In this document: one piece after another, positions 48,825-60,192 of the stretch
Numbering within the stretch: the first letter of the stretch is position 1
Layout: the number at the start of each line of letters is the position of its first letter
Source: Rhynchonema sp. JSB1_4
Taxonomy: Eukaryota > Nematoda > Chromadorea > Monhysterida > Xyalidae
DNA length: 64,000 bases
Direction: 5' to 3'
Assembly (NCBI GenBank): GCA_030248065.1
Contig: JASAMV010006390.1
Span: 27,419-91,418, forward strand
Position numbers and translations under genes: made by a program
The notes under the pieces: model-generated
What the model was told of the DNA's origin: nothing
The model's input: the letters and a program-made list of their open reading frames with translations, nothing else
The model's database searches: none

Positions 48825-51800
48825 TCATCCCTTTTGTCCTGTTTCCACATTGTGCGCCTTTTTCGTGTGCATGGCACTGAGACGTTTCTTCAGCTCTTGC
48901 GGGAACTTGTCGTAGCAACGCTTGCACACTGGTTTCATGTCCAGCTCGTAGAACTTGGTCCTGAAACCAGTGTCGTTGGGAAATCAAAAAGTCAGGATAC
49001 CGGATACCCAAAATCCAAAATTTTCGGATACCGAATACCAAAAATGAAAAATCTCGGATACCAGGGGGTGGGTTTCTCCCTAAAAAAATCTCGGATACCC
49101 AGGGGGGTTGTCCAAAAAAGGTCAATTTTTTAGAGGAAAATCGAGCAAAATCGGTGTTGAAAGCGCAAAAAATGGTCATTTTGGGGGTTATGCTTGCGCC
49201 AGCAAGCGATTTTGAGCATTTTGGAGGTAAAAAATGGGCGATTTTTACGGTTTTCGGAAAAATTTTAGGGTAGGATACCCCTGGACAAAAAGTCAGGATA
49301 CCGGATACCCCTGGGTGAAAAAATCAAGATACCGGATACTAGGGGGGTAACACCCCTCCCCCCCCCCCCGACGACACCACTGCCTACAACAATAGGTGAT
49401 GTTTCATGTTAGGTCCATTTATGAAACCACTCTCTTGACACGCATATCGAATACATAGTGTTTGTATCAATCTTCCTCACGTTTTTGAATATTTCCAAAA
49501 CAATAAAGCCGGTGCAAGCAAATCAATAGGGTGCAGGTCCTACGTGAGTGAAACATCAGCAAATGAGAAAATAAACTCGGGGAAGGATCGAAGCTGCGGC
49601 AGTTCAAAGGATCGAAGCTGCTGCAGTTCCCAGAAACTTTTGAATTCAGATTAGTTTGTAATGTTCTGATCTTGGCATCTAACCCACAAGCTTGATATCG
49701 TGGTTTGTATCTGGTGATCGGGCAATGTCGGGTACCCCACCCCGATTTGTATCACGAATATAGTTGCAAAAACGTGCACAACGTTTGGTTTGGTCGCGCA
49801 CACACCGTGCTTATATCAGTTTTGTTCATCTTTGCATGGCAGTTTCTTTTTGCAGTAGTTCAACATAGCAAGTGCAATAGAGGAACGGGTGGGGTCGAAA
49901 ACCCCGAAAAAAAACCCCGAAAAAAAACGCCGAAAAAAAACCCCGAAAAATAAAAACCCCGAAAATAAAACCCCGAAAACGAAAAACCCCGAAAAAAAAC
50001 CCCGAAAACGAAAAACCCCGAAAAATATAAAACGTGTGGAAAACAATTCTTTTGGTTAGAGAAGGGTATTCATGTCGTTCGTGCACCAAAAAAGGGCACT
50101 GGTACAGTTCGGGCACAAGTTAGGTAATTCTCCTTTGTTCATGTCTTCCTGGCTGGCAGCCCAAGCCTAAGCCTAACCCTGAATGAAGGCCTATTCCGTT
50201 AAACTTTTGTGGATGTTGCCTTCATGCCACTGGCTGGCAGCCTAAGCCTAAGCCTAACCCTGAAGGAAAGCCAGAGCAGTTAGGTTTTTGTGGAAGTTCT
50301 CTTCAAATGGACAGGTCTTCCTGGATGGCAGCCTAAGCCTAAGCCTAACCCTGAAAGAAAGCCTGTGCAGCTGTACATTTGTGGATGTTTCCTTCATATG
50401 GACATGTCTTCCTGGCTGGTAGCCTAAGCCTAAGCCTATGAACAAGCCTAAGCCCAAGTCTAGGTTCAAGTCTGATCCGAAGCCAATTTATCAAGTGTAG
50501 GGGTGATGTTTCACTCGTGGGTCACGAGCGACATGAATACCCACCTCTAACAAGATTTTTTTTCATCCCTGACATTTTTTATTTTTCGGGCTTTTTTCGG
50601 GGTTTTTCGGTTTCGGGGTTTTATTTTCGGCGTTTTTCATTTTCGGCGTTTTCCGTTTCGGGGTTTTTTTCGGGGTTTTCGACGGCTACCAGAGGAACAG
50701 CAATTCAAGCTTTCAGTCAAAGCCAAGTCGTACTGAGATGAAACATCAGCGAACAGAACACCATTTCAGTCGCGAAATGCCGAAAGTGTCGAACTCCTCA
50801 AAACACAACCGTAACTCACTTCTGATCCATTTTCTTGTCGCACAATGAGCACGCGAAGCATTTGACGCACCAGGACTTCTGCAGCGCCTGGAACACATCA
50901 CCGGTGATCACCTGACCGCATTTGAAGCACACGTTGCCGAACAACTGCAATATTTGCATAAATAATGTTCATAAGTTCTTGGATGAAAGTCTGTTTTATA
51001 ACAGAATAGGCATCATCAAACTAGTAGGTAATCAAGCCGATCCGGTAAAAATTTTTTTGTGGCACGGACTTCGAGAAATTGATGGCACCACCCACGTTTG
51101 ATCAGCGTGAGAGAGATCAAGGCAAGATCGGACCGGAGGGATAATATCTTTGATACCGAGATATGGCTTCACATTTGCCAGCAATGCAAGCAATTGCATG
51201 CAACAGCACCAGTAAAACATACACTGTGCAAATCATCTTCGAAGCTAACATCCTGTGAAGCTGGTAACACGATCGCACAACATCAAGGTATATACACATG
51301 TGTACTCGGTTTTATTTTTAACACCTTCTTCAAATTGAAGAACCGACCTGATGAAAATGCGTTTCGCAGTAGGCCAGCCCCTTCTTCTCGTAATGACGCG
51401 AACCCAAGAACGGCTTCTCGCATTTCGCGCAGACAAAGTGCTGAAACAAAAGGCTTGGTTTGCAAATTGAGTGTCCTCAATTTCAAAAAAAAGGAAACCA
51501 GATCACGAGATCGCAACAGTAACGGACACTGGCTACACAGTTTGAATCTCTTCACATGAAAATATAGGAGTCGCTCATGTAATGCACATTTTATGTGTGA
51601 GAAGAGACGCCGACATCAGGTCATATTTTTGGACAGTTTTTAGGTGAAATCGGCACGTGAAGTTTGTTCTACACAAATAACACAGGAGGTTCGGTGCAAA
51701 TTATTCGCATTGCACGCCACAAATGGTAGATCTCAGTGCAGGTTGGGCCGTAGCATGTTTTGAAAAAAACTCTACAGCTCCAAGTCGAAACAACTGCGGC

Positions 51801-54800
51801 CTGCCCTGGATCTAGCAGTGTGCATAGTTTTCCTGTTTTTCTTGGTCCAAGGAAACAGACGACCGCGTGCTATAACTGAGCTTCCAGTTCAGGTCGAGAT
51901 TACAATTTCGACTCAATCACACAGTTAAGTTGTACTGTGAGCTCCGCCTCCTTTTACTTGCGTAAAAAGGAAATACAAAACATTATTTAGCCGTCATTGT
52001 GGCAACACCCACCTCGACATGCCAGTGTTTGCCCAACGCAGTGACCACCCTTTCCTCAATCGGTCGTCGACACGCGCCACATATGGGTATGCCCATTTTG
52101 TCGTGACAACGCAGACAGTACAGCTCGCCCTTCACCTCGCGCGCGTCACAGTTCAACTCGGTGCTGAAATGGACAAAACTACATTATAATTTAGTTCGAT
52201 CTAAATTTGGTAGCCATGGATGTTAGGCATCGGGATTGGAGTCGGCGTCGTTGCCGACAAAGCCTACACTTTAGATTTTTTCTTTGTTGTTGCTGTGCAC
52301 AAATTTCTCTGGATGTCTGTTCGGTAAATTGCCTTAGCAGCAGGAATCAAAGTCAGGTCATGCTGGCTTGAAACATCAGTGGACAGAACACACGAAGGTA
52401 GAACAAAACTCTGTGATTCGGTCGCTGGTCGTTTTGTTTTTATTTGCACCCAGCAAGACATGTACAAACGTGAATAAGACATGTTTTTTTGCATGGCGAA
52501 CACAAAGATAGAGACAATCCAACAGCGTATCTTCGGATTTCTTTATGTTACAGTATTCGACACAGTCCGGTATTGCATGGCTGTACGCACATTTTGTGGT
52601 TCTCTGCGCACAGAGTTTCTGTGTCTGAAGGTATGTGATTTCGTCCACCTTCTCACTTTCCCGTTCTGGTTTTGTATATCTTTTATTCCTTTTAACTTTC
52701 ACGCCGTGTATTGTATTTATTTTCATGTCCGTAAATGTCACACCCGGTCTTGTAATTATGCTTTTTCCACTTTACTCTGTTATGTCTTTTTGAGTTGGTG
52801 CCGACGTAATAGACTAATATGGTTTTTGACTTGTGCTTCTTTCATATGGTTGTTGTGCACCAATGCTTCTATCAGGAAAAAAATTTCCAAGATGAATGTC
52901 AGATTTGAATATTGTACAGTGTGGTTACACTCTTTCGTGAAAGTTTACTGAATTAATGGCAAGCACTTCAATCATGCTTCGGGGTGAGGTCATACTGGGC
53001 TGAAACATAACCAAACAGAAGGGCGGATCTTAATTTTGAGCAGTACTGGGCAACGCCAACGCGGCCATTGAATTGAGATTTTCTGATTTCAAGTTCCGAT
53101 TTCATTGATCGGCGTGAAAGAATAATGTTGATTGATTGACTGTGCTGTGTTGTGTGACCGACAACAAATGTGAACTGTTTGGATGGTCATTGAGTTTGAT
53201 GCAAATTCGAAGGAGAAAGAGTCACCCAGGCTCCGTCCCAACTAAAAAAGTTATTTTCGGTCTAATACAGGCAAGTTTCAATAGCGCGTTGGAGAAAAGA
53301 ACTAAACGTGAAAGACAGGCACATACCCGCACGATTTGCAGTTGTAATGGTAGGGATGGTATGCTTCACCACGCCATTTGATGTGTCCTTCCTCAATGAT
53401 CGCGTGACACTTATGGCATACGTACTTGCCAAGGCCGGCCGCTTTCTCTTTGGCGTTGCATTCACGGCAGAGAGCTCTGTAAATTTAAGGCATTTTATTG
53501 CTGATCCAGGGTTTTTGCCACTAATGGTGGCTCAATGGGATTGGGCCACTAAAAATTTTGAATGAGCCCAGTGGTGTCGTTGTGAAATCGAAATTTTCCC
53601 ATACCCATAGGGATCGGCGTCGGTGTCGGAAAAAAGTCGGTGTAGGTACCGACACTACTAATGTCGGTGTCGGTGTCGGTGTCGGTGTCGGTCCACAAAA
53701 GTGTCGGTTTTTTTCAGGTGTCGGTAGTGTCGGTCCCCAATTTTTCGGCAGCCAACTATTATTAGAAAAAAAATATATTTCGTACTGATTATGTTCTTTA
53801 GTTGTCCACAAGTTAGTTATGATATTGAACATGTACCGGTCCCATTTTGTGATTTTGACTGATTTTGGCGTGCTGCTGCTGGTGCTGCCGCCCGCTGTGT
53901 CGCTGTCGCTGCGACTTATGGCGGCGGCGTCTGTCGTTGATTGGCTTGTGCTTGGGGTTGGGGTAACAAACTGACTAATAGTCGGTTGAGCAGCGGACGG
54001 AGTAGAAATAGGTTTCGGCTTCAGTTTCTTCTTTGCCTCGAGGAACAATTTTGATTCAGTCGGGTGCTTGGTCACAATGTGACGGGAAATTGTGATGCTT
54101 GATCCTCTCGAATAGGCCAGTTTCTTGTCGCAAATTTTGCATTGGACCTGCGTTTCTTTGCCGCGCGAGTCCGCCCGGACTAGCTTTGCAAAACCTAGTC
54201 GGTTCAGAATATCAAAATCGGTCTCTTTTGACGCCATTTTAGGCCTGCAAATATGCAAAAATGGTTCGAAATAGGTTTAGCTAACAAAATGAGGGGTTTC
54301 GGCGACGCTTTTTATAGTGGCCGATGCCTTTGTACCACTTCAAACATGAAAACACAAAATTCTGAACAACAAAAGTTGCGCTCATGGTAAAAATCCGGTT
54401 CGTTCCAACGTTGAATGTTTCACTGAGAGTGAGAGGCGGACAGAACCTGTTTGTTCCTGCGACAAAGAGACAGACCTATCCTATTTTTAGGCAAAAATGG
54501 TCAATTTTGGTACTTCTCGGGGTCAAAAGTCATTTCTTAGGGGTGCGTGTTCCAAAAGTGAAAAATTTCCCATACCCCATACTCCGGCCGATTTCCCACA
54601 CCCCATACCAGGGGGTAACCCCCCCCCCCCAACCCTCCCTAACGACACCACAGAATGAGCCACCAATGGACCACTGGCCCATTTTGAAAAAAAACCCTGT
54701 TGCAGATCTCATGGATTTTTTTAGACCAAATTTGCCAGCCGCAAACAAGTAAGAACTTAGATTGACTGGCAAGATTTCAGTTCGCTGGACAAAAAAATTG

Positions 54801-56837
54801 AAAAAAAAAAACACTGGTTGATCCGATCTGCTGATCCAGTCCATGTTTTTTGCGTGCTAGATGCACGTTGCACCTATAATTTTCATTTTCAGTCCTGGCA
54901 ATGCACGAAAATCAATCAGACATATCGGCCAGTGCAGTGTAGTGGCAGGCAAATGGTTGCAAGGTACCCTTGGGGGGGATGGATCCACATGGTTGCAAGG
55001 TACCCCCTACCCAGCCTCCGGGAGGTTGCAAGGTACCCCTGAGGTCCGAAAAAAGGGTGTTTTTTGCATACATTATACTGCAAATTTGGCCGAAAAAATG
55101 GTACTTTTTTTCATTTTGGCCGAAAATTTGCCTAAAATACCTATGATATGGAGGTTTGCGCGCGGAGCGCGCGATTTTTGGGGTTTTGAGGTCGAAAAAC
55201 ACCCATTTTTGCCTATAAAAGCCATAAATTGTTGGTTGCAAGGTACCCTCCGGGGTGGTTGCAAGGTACCTACCCTTCCCCCCCATCCCCCCGAAGGGGT
55301 GGTTGCAAGGTACCTACTCCTTAGGGGGGGGGGGAATCCCCCCCATCCCCCCAGCCACTACACTGGGCCAGTAGTGTAGTTAGGGGGGTTGGGTTTTTGG
55401 AGAACCCCCGGTATGGAAAACTTCGATTTTTGGTTATGGGAAATTTCCCGAAAATTGGGCTGGGTATGGGAAAATTTCGATTTCTCAACGACACCACTGA
55501 TCTCGGCTGCCAAATTTGAAAATGCTTCATTGAAGTTGCGATTGCGAATGAACCACTTAACTGAGAACTCGGAGCAGATCAATGATTAAACAACAAATGC
55601 GAAAATTATCATACCGTCCAGCATTGCGCAAGAATCCCACATCGGCCAGTTCGATGTTGCACAAATCGCAACGGAAACACTCGGCGTGCCAGTTGTTGTT
55701 CATCGCCTTGATGACGCGACCGACGATGAATTCACCTGAAATGAGTGCAAAATTGGCCATATATTGTTTTTTGAATTTAAATTATAATATCTTATGGCTA
55801 CTAATTATACTTGCGGAAAAAAGACTGATAAAGAACCGTAGTGTATAAGGATAGGGTAGGGGGGACAATAACGTATTTTCGACCCATGTTAAAGCGGCCC
55901 CGCCGCTATTGTTTTTAGACCTCGGTTTTTTCACTTATATCGTTTGTTGGCATCGAGATCAAGAACATTAGTTTTGACGAACTTCACCAAAATGGCGATT
56001 ACCCACCGAAATCGATCCGCCAAGATGGTCTATCGGGAACAAAACTGTCCGATATTGACGCACATTTGCACATGTGTTGCACACATTTGTTGCACATGCA
56101 CACATTTGTTCGTCAAAACTAATGTTCTTGATCTCGATGCCAACAAACGATATAAGTGAAAAAACCGAGGTCGAAAACCAAAAAAACAATAGCGGCGGGG
56201 CCGCTTTAACGTTCATACAGACGAGACAATATTATAGTGTCTTGGGTTAAGGTGTTTTTGACACTTTCGGCAAAAATGGTTAAAACTAGGCACCTTCACA
56301 CCTCGCGCCTTTGTCCAAAGTCTGGCTCACGTCACGATCACGAAAATGTTTTCTGAATTCAGCGAAGAATCTGCGAAAAACATGCTTCTAAAAAGGTTTC
56401 CAAGCGGCTGCGGGTTTTCCGTTTTTTCCACCTCAAAAAACCGTCGGAAAAACCGTTTTTTCGCGAAAAAACAGTTCTTTGTCCGCAAGTGTACTGCCAT
56501 CTGACGTGGCGTAAATTTTCTCATCTTACCGCAACGACCGCAGCACGGAGCGAACAGCACGTGGAAATCGTGCTCGCAATATTTTCGACCCTCAAATTCA
56601 TAAAACACGCCATCCGGAAACGGACGAAAGCACTGCGCACAGCTGAAACAATCGGAAAACTCGTCAAAAATTGGGTGGCCCCAGATATGGTAGGGTAGGC
56701 CCTGATAAAAAAGCAAACGAAACGCACACAAAACAATCCTGATGCCAAACTTCGCCCCCTGAGTTGACAATTTGCTCGTTGACTTCAAAACCTTCCCCGC
56801 AGCGGAAACACATCACGCTGCCCAACGTGGCTGACAT
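48825..56837 (-). CDS. unc-97: PINCH/UNC-97 LIM-domain adaptor
   Basis: Eight exons: 56728-56837, 56530-56642, 55615-55735, 53327-53476, 52013-52163, 51348-51440, 50820-50944, 48825-48960; 332 residues, close to the family length. It is a focal-adhesion (nematode dense body) adaptor made of five LIM zinc fingers that links integrin-linked kinase to the membrane attachment complex in muscle. Recognisable family segments: [124 protein letters not shown]. Zinc-ligand Cys/His spacing is intact in each LIM. The start at 56837 is the first in-frame Met after an acceptor at 56848; a short upstream coding exon is possible. The introns are unusually full of nested transposons. Confidence 0.93.
48968..49382. 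mobile_element. CAGTGGTGTCG hAT-type MITE at a splice acceptor
   Basis: Ends CAGTGTCGTTGGGAAATC and CGACGACACCACTG. Imperfect 8-bp duplication cctgaaac/cctacaac (48960-48967, 49383-49390). The interior repeats GGATACCGGATACC-like words. The left duplication contains the acceptor and first base of the last unc-97 exon. Confidence 0.75.
49889..50690. mobile_element. TCGAAAACCCCG foldback carrying telomere-like repeats in its loop
   Basis: Left arm with repeated CCCCGAAAA words (49889-50055), including CATTCATGTCG-type sequence; right arm complementary at about 50517-50690. In the loop a tandem of roughly 80-90 bp contains GCCTAAGCCTAAGCCTAA, the nematode telomere repeat, at about 50163, 50241, 50331 and 50421. 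Confidence 0.75.
51830..51985. repeat. dispersed repeat, uninterrupted copy
   Basis: Matches both flanks of the insertion at 7646-7909 (CCTGTTTTTCTTGGTCCAAG, then GTCGAGATTACAATTTCGAC) without the insert. In an unc-97 intron. Confidence 0.75.
53507..54699. mobile_element. CAGGGTTTTTG hAT-type element with nested insertion
   Basis: Ends CAGGGTTTTTG and TTTTTTTTCAAAATGGGCC-type complement. The flanks ttgctgatc and ttgcagatc match at 8 of 9 bases. Without the nested element it would be only about 100 bp and nearly palindromic. It sits 30 bp from an unc-97 exon. Confidence 0.8.
53569..54653 (-). mobile_element. hAT-type element with BED zinc-finger ORF, nested
   Basis: A perfect 8-bp duplication AATGAGCC (53561-53568, 54654-54661) flanks ends CAGTGGTGTCGTTG and AACGACACCACAG. 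A minus-strand frame (53521-54258, 245 residues) carries a BED-type finger: C40-x2-C43, then H60-x4-H65 ([24 protein letters not shown]). A Pro/Thr/Ser-rich linker follows. Only the N-terminus of a hAT transposase remains; the catalytic and dimerisation regions are missing. The ORF runs out through the element's end, so it is a relic. The interior has GTGTCG-type microsatellite repeats near 53660-53695. Confidence 0.85.
54930..55499. mobile_element. CAGTRGTGTAG hAT-type MITE, interrupted
   Basis: The outer ends match the CAGTGGTGTCG family on the right (CAACGACACCACTG). Flanks atatcggc and atctcggc match at 7 of 8. It is cut 5 bases from its left end by the element at 54935-55365. Confidence 0.72.
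54935..55365. mobile_element. CAGTGTAGTGGC hAT-type MITE, nested
   Basis: Ends CAGTGTAGTGGC and AGCCACTACACTG; duplication ggccagtg/ggccagta (7 of 8). It contains repeated GGTTGCAAGGTACC words in the outer parts and long G/C runs. Confidence 0.78.
55893..56205. mobile_element. TTAA-flanked AGCGGCCCCGCC foldback MITE
   Basis: TTAA on both sides (55889-55892, 56206-56209); ends AGCGGCCCCGCCGCTATTGT and complement with arms of roughly 100 bp. 313 bp. piggyBac-type target, but its end sequence differs from the 1656-bp family. In an unc-97 intron. Confidence 0.83.
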
Positions 56838-56847
56838 TAAGCCGTCC

Positions 56848-57773
56848 CTGAAGAGCAGGCAAAACGATGAATTAAATAGGAACAAAAACCAACCAATGCT
56901 GCAATGCTTCACGAAAAAAGACTCACATTGAATAAATGTGCAGATCTCGCATGAAAGGAGGCTTTGATCAGCAAACGGAAGGATCACAAAAAGTGGATTT
57001 GCTGCGAAGGCGCACGGGGAATTGAATCGCAGCAGGAAAATAGTCGTGTGATATCTTGGTCGTCAAGGAGACGTTGCCAGCTGACAAAGCTGCTGAGCCC
57101 TTTCGCACAAATTCAAGAACCCCTCGGGTCCTGCACTGAACAGTCTCTGTCACTGATCAAGTGCACTCGTCCTTCGTGGTATGTTTTATTTGTCTTCAAC
57201 TTGTTTTCGCTCTGCTGATCCCGTTCTTTTTTAATTTTTGTCCCAATTTTTTGTTTGACTTTTGATATTTGGCATTAGATTTTTCTCTTGTGGAACGAGC
57301 GTATGACGCCAAAAGTCATGTGGCGAAACGGGGCCTGGCCTTGGGTGGTTGGTTTCTATTGAATACATATTTCCACCAGAACACCAGAATTCGGACCATC
57401 CGTGGAACATTTTCAGCCAGGAGTATTTTCATATTGTAGCCAAGGGCGTATACAGGAGAGGCCCACCCAAAAATGTGCAAATTTGAGGAACATCTGGGCA
57501 AAAATTGACTTTCGTATGCAAACTGCGTCCCCCCAAAACACAAGCAGTGTGCGCCACGCGATTTACGATGTGTTTGATACTGTAAGTCAAGTCAAACAAA
57601 GGCGGGCCGTGTATGTAATAAATGTCCTGAAGCTCATTGTTTCATTTTGCATCCATCACTTTTCCAGCGCATCAACTTTTCTCGCATCGAAGAAGAAAAC
57701 TGCCCTGAAACGCAGTCCTTTGTGACATCACCATCTCGATCAACCGTAATCCGAATCCGAATCCAACACCAAA
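56848..57773. other. divergent intergenic region between unc-97 and the first MSP gene
   Basis: Should hold both promoters. No repeat or coding exon that I can support, although a minus-strand segment around 56929-56960 ends in a good donor and could be a 5' exon of unc-97. Confidence 0.4.
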
Positions 57774-58427
57774 ATGAGCGATCTGGCTGCTGATCCCAAT
57801 CTGCTGCAATTCCAAGCCAGCGGCGGCGAACAGAGTGTGAATCTCACCAACAACGGACAAGAAAAGGTTAGCAAGCACTTTTTATTTTTCGTTGACTTGG
57901 CAGTCTTAATCTTCAATTAATTTGTGTTTCAGGTGGCCGTCAAAATCAAGTGTTCAAACAACAACGCCTACCGCGTCAATCCGGTGTACCAAACGATCGA
58001 ACCAGCGCAGGCCGCTCAATTGAGCGTCAAACGTCTGGTGAGTTGATGTGTCACATGCTAAGAAAGGTAAACAATGAATCACAAAATTAAATTAAAATGT
58101 GGCATATGAGTTTCGCAGGCCGGCGATCCCAAAGACGACCGTCTGGTTGTGCAGTTCATGCCGCAGGGCAACGCCGGTACGCCGCAGGTACGAAATTCGG
58201 GAGAAACAATTCTTTGCTTTGATGAACGTTTTGCTTTTGTGTGCGGGAACTACTTTTCTTTTCGATTTCAGGAAGCATTCCAGTCCGGTGGTCAACCACA
58301 AGAGCTGACCGTCAACATGAACGCCAGCGCCGACGCGCCGCCAGCTGGTGTGGCCGCGGACGCCGGCGGAGGCGCCGGACCCAGTGATGACATTCAAATG
58401 GCCGATCCGCAGCAAGATCAACAATAA
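57774..58427 (+). CDS. MSP-domain protein with acidic Ala/Gly tail, copy 1
   Basis: Exons 57774-57866, 57933-58037, 58119-58187, 58272-58427; 140 residues. A single Major Sperm Protein domain occupies about residues 7-100: SGGEQSVNLTNNGQ, VAVKIKCSNNNAYRVNPVY and KDDRLVVQFMPQG are the immunoglobulin-like strand segments. Small proteins of this class are sperm-specific in nematodes and cytosolic. Unlike classical MSP it has three introns and a tail of Ala, Pro, Gly and Asp (about residues 104-140). Tandem with the next gene, same strand, with identical exon sizes for exons 1-3. Confidence 0.92.
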
Positions 58428-58995
58428 ACAGCTATCAAATTGAGAAGATTTATGAAACAGAATTTGAACACACAACACACGACTTGTGAATTTTAGTATC
58501 ATTGATTTTGAAGCTCAATTGGTTCAGATAGGCAGACAAGTAAAAACAAACGTGCTTTCTTTTGTGTAAATTTTTGAGAAATCTTGCGGACAGCTGATTC
58601 AGTGATATCTCTTTCTGAACAGTTTGATGAAAAACGAAGGGAATAAAACAACTGGCAGTGCTACTTGATTTGATTGATTGAATTACTGTTTAGCTGCACA
58701 TTTGAAAATAAGATATGTCACTGATAGATCAGACATTTCAAATTTTTACAAAATATTGGACTGGCGCCAGAAAGTGAACATGCGAAAAGTGGAACGTGGA
58801 AATTTGTTCGACAGCGCGTTTTGCATTCATGTCATGCCAGTAGCCCCGCAGGTGCAAAGGTGGGATGACATTTCTATCGCAACAAACATTCATTGATTGA
58901 TTTCATCAACGAGCGATCAAAATCTCAAGCAAACGTCATCAGCGACCTGCATCGATTATTGTCATCACCCGCACCTCGACCGAATCTGACCAAAG
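58428..58995. other. spacer between the two MSP genes
   Basis: 568 bp with no other gene. It presumably contains the 3' end of copy 1 and the promoter of copy 2. Confidence 0.5.
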
Positions 58996-59623
58996 ATGGG
59001 CGACCTGACTGCTGATCCGACCGAGTTGAATTTTCTGGCCAGCGGCGGCGAGGAATCATTCAATATCTCAAATGGCGGAGCGGAAAAGGTGAGATAGAGG
59101 TCTTCTTTGTTGAAATGTTGAATATCTTGACATTAAAATCGTCGTTTTCAGCTGGCGATCAAAATCAAATGCTCCAACAACAACTGCTACCGCGTGAATC
59201 CGGTGTACTCGTTCTGCGAGCCCGGCACGCCCAGCAAGATCACCGTGAAACGCATTGTTGGTTTCAATCAGCTTGTTTTTGTGCGTGCGTTTCTTGATGA
59301 AAAGGTTGTCATTCGCATAATTTCAGGCGGGCGATGCGAGGGACGATCGTTTGGTGGTTCAATACCTGCCGGCCGGCGCTGCCGGTTCGTCGCAGGTACG
59401 CATTTACTTTTCTTAGCTTGTTTTGGCGATGATAATTACATTTCCAAGTTTATAGGAGGCGTATCAAGCCGGCGCGACGCCGCAGGATATCACGGTGAAA
59501 TTGTCCGCCAAGACCGAAGAGGCGGCAGCCGCACCGGCCGCCGAAGGTGAGCCGCCGGCCGCAGAGCCAGCCGCGGACGCCGGCGCGGCACCGCCCGATC
59601 CCGCGCCGCCAGCGGAACAATAG
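58996..59623 (+). CDS. MSP-domain protein with Ala/Pro/Glu tail, copy 2
   Basis: Exons 58996-59088, 59152-59256, 59327-59395, 59456-59623; 144 residues. Exons 1-3 are 93, 105 and 69 nt, exactly as in copy 1, so this is a tandem duplicate. The MSP domain is conserved (SGGEESFNISNGG, LAIKIKCSNNNCYRVNPVY, RDDRLVVQYLPAG). The tail diverges strongly into an Ala/Pro/Glu-rich stretch (AAEGEPPAAEPAADAG), suggesting the tails evolve under composition rather than sequence constraint. Codon use is G/C-rich compared with the surrounding spacers. Confidence 0.92.
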
Positions 59624-59814
59624 CTGACGAAAATGAAACCGACCAGTGAGAAAAATGAGTAAAAATATCTGATTATCCTTCTTCGCATGACTTTGTGACA
59701 ACAATATGAAATGAGAATTTTAGGTGATATGATATTGAAGGACATTAATTTTTTCGGTGATTGATGATCATGAGAATCTAATGAACTGATGAAAAACAGA
59801 GGGGATTAGACTAT

Positions 59815-60039
59815 GGGTGATATTTTCGAAACGGTGTAAAGGTGAGTTGGGTGTAAAGGTCGGTGTTAGCTCAATCGAAAGCTCGGTCGGTGTCAGCTCG
59901 GTGTAAACATGAAACATTGCCTGCTGTTAACGTGGAATGTTTCATGTTTACACCGAGCTGACACCGACCGAGCTTTCGACCGAGCTTACACCGACCTTTA
60001 CACCCAACTGAGCTTTACACCGTTTCGAAAATGCCACCC
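59815..60039. mobile_element. GGGTGATATTTTCG foldback MITE
   Basis: Nearly perfect palindrome of 225 bp; ends GGGTGATATTTTCGAAACGG and complement, flanked by TAT on both sides. End sequence related to the next element. Confidence 0.82.
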
Positions 60040-60045
60040 TATGTA

Positions 60046-60189
60046 TAGTCCAGCCACGAACTCATGAGACGTCTTATTTTGAAGTTGACTTGAACGGATC
60101 CAATAATGTTCCGGTGGCACGTATTTCGGAAATGAAAGAAAGAGAAACGCATGTATTTTTAAAAACACGCTCTCCACGTGCTTGTAGCT
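60046..60189. mobile_element. truncated TAGTCCAGCCAC MITE
   Basis: Matches the left about 140 bp of the element at 62568-62925, including CACGTATTTCGGAAATGAAA; the right part is missing. It ends where the 60193 element begins. Confidence 0.75.
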
Positions 60190-60192
60190 TTA

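Noticed and set aside
49816..50116. Phe/Gly-rich frames ([10 protein letters not shown])
   Set aside because: Translation of the CCCCGAAAA low-complexity arm of a foldback element.
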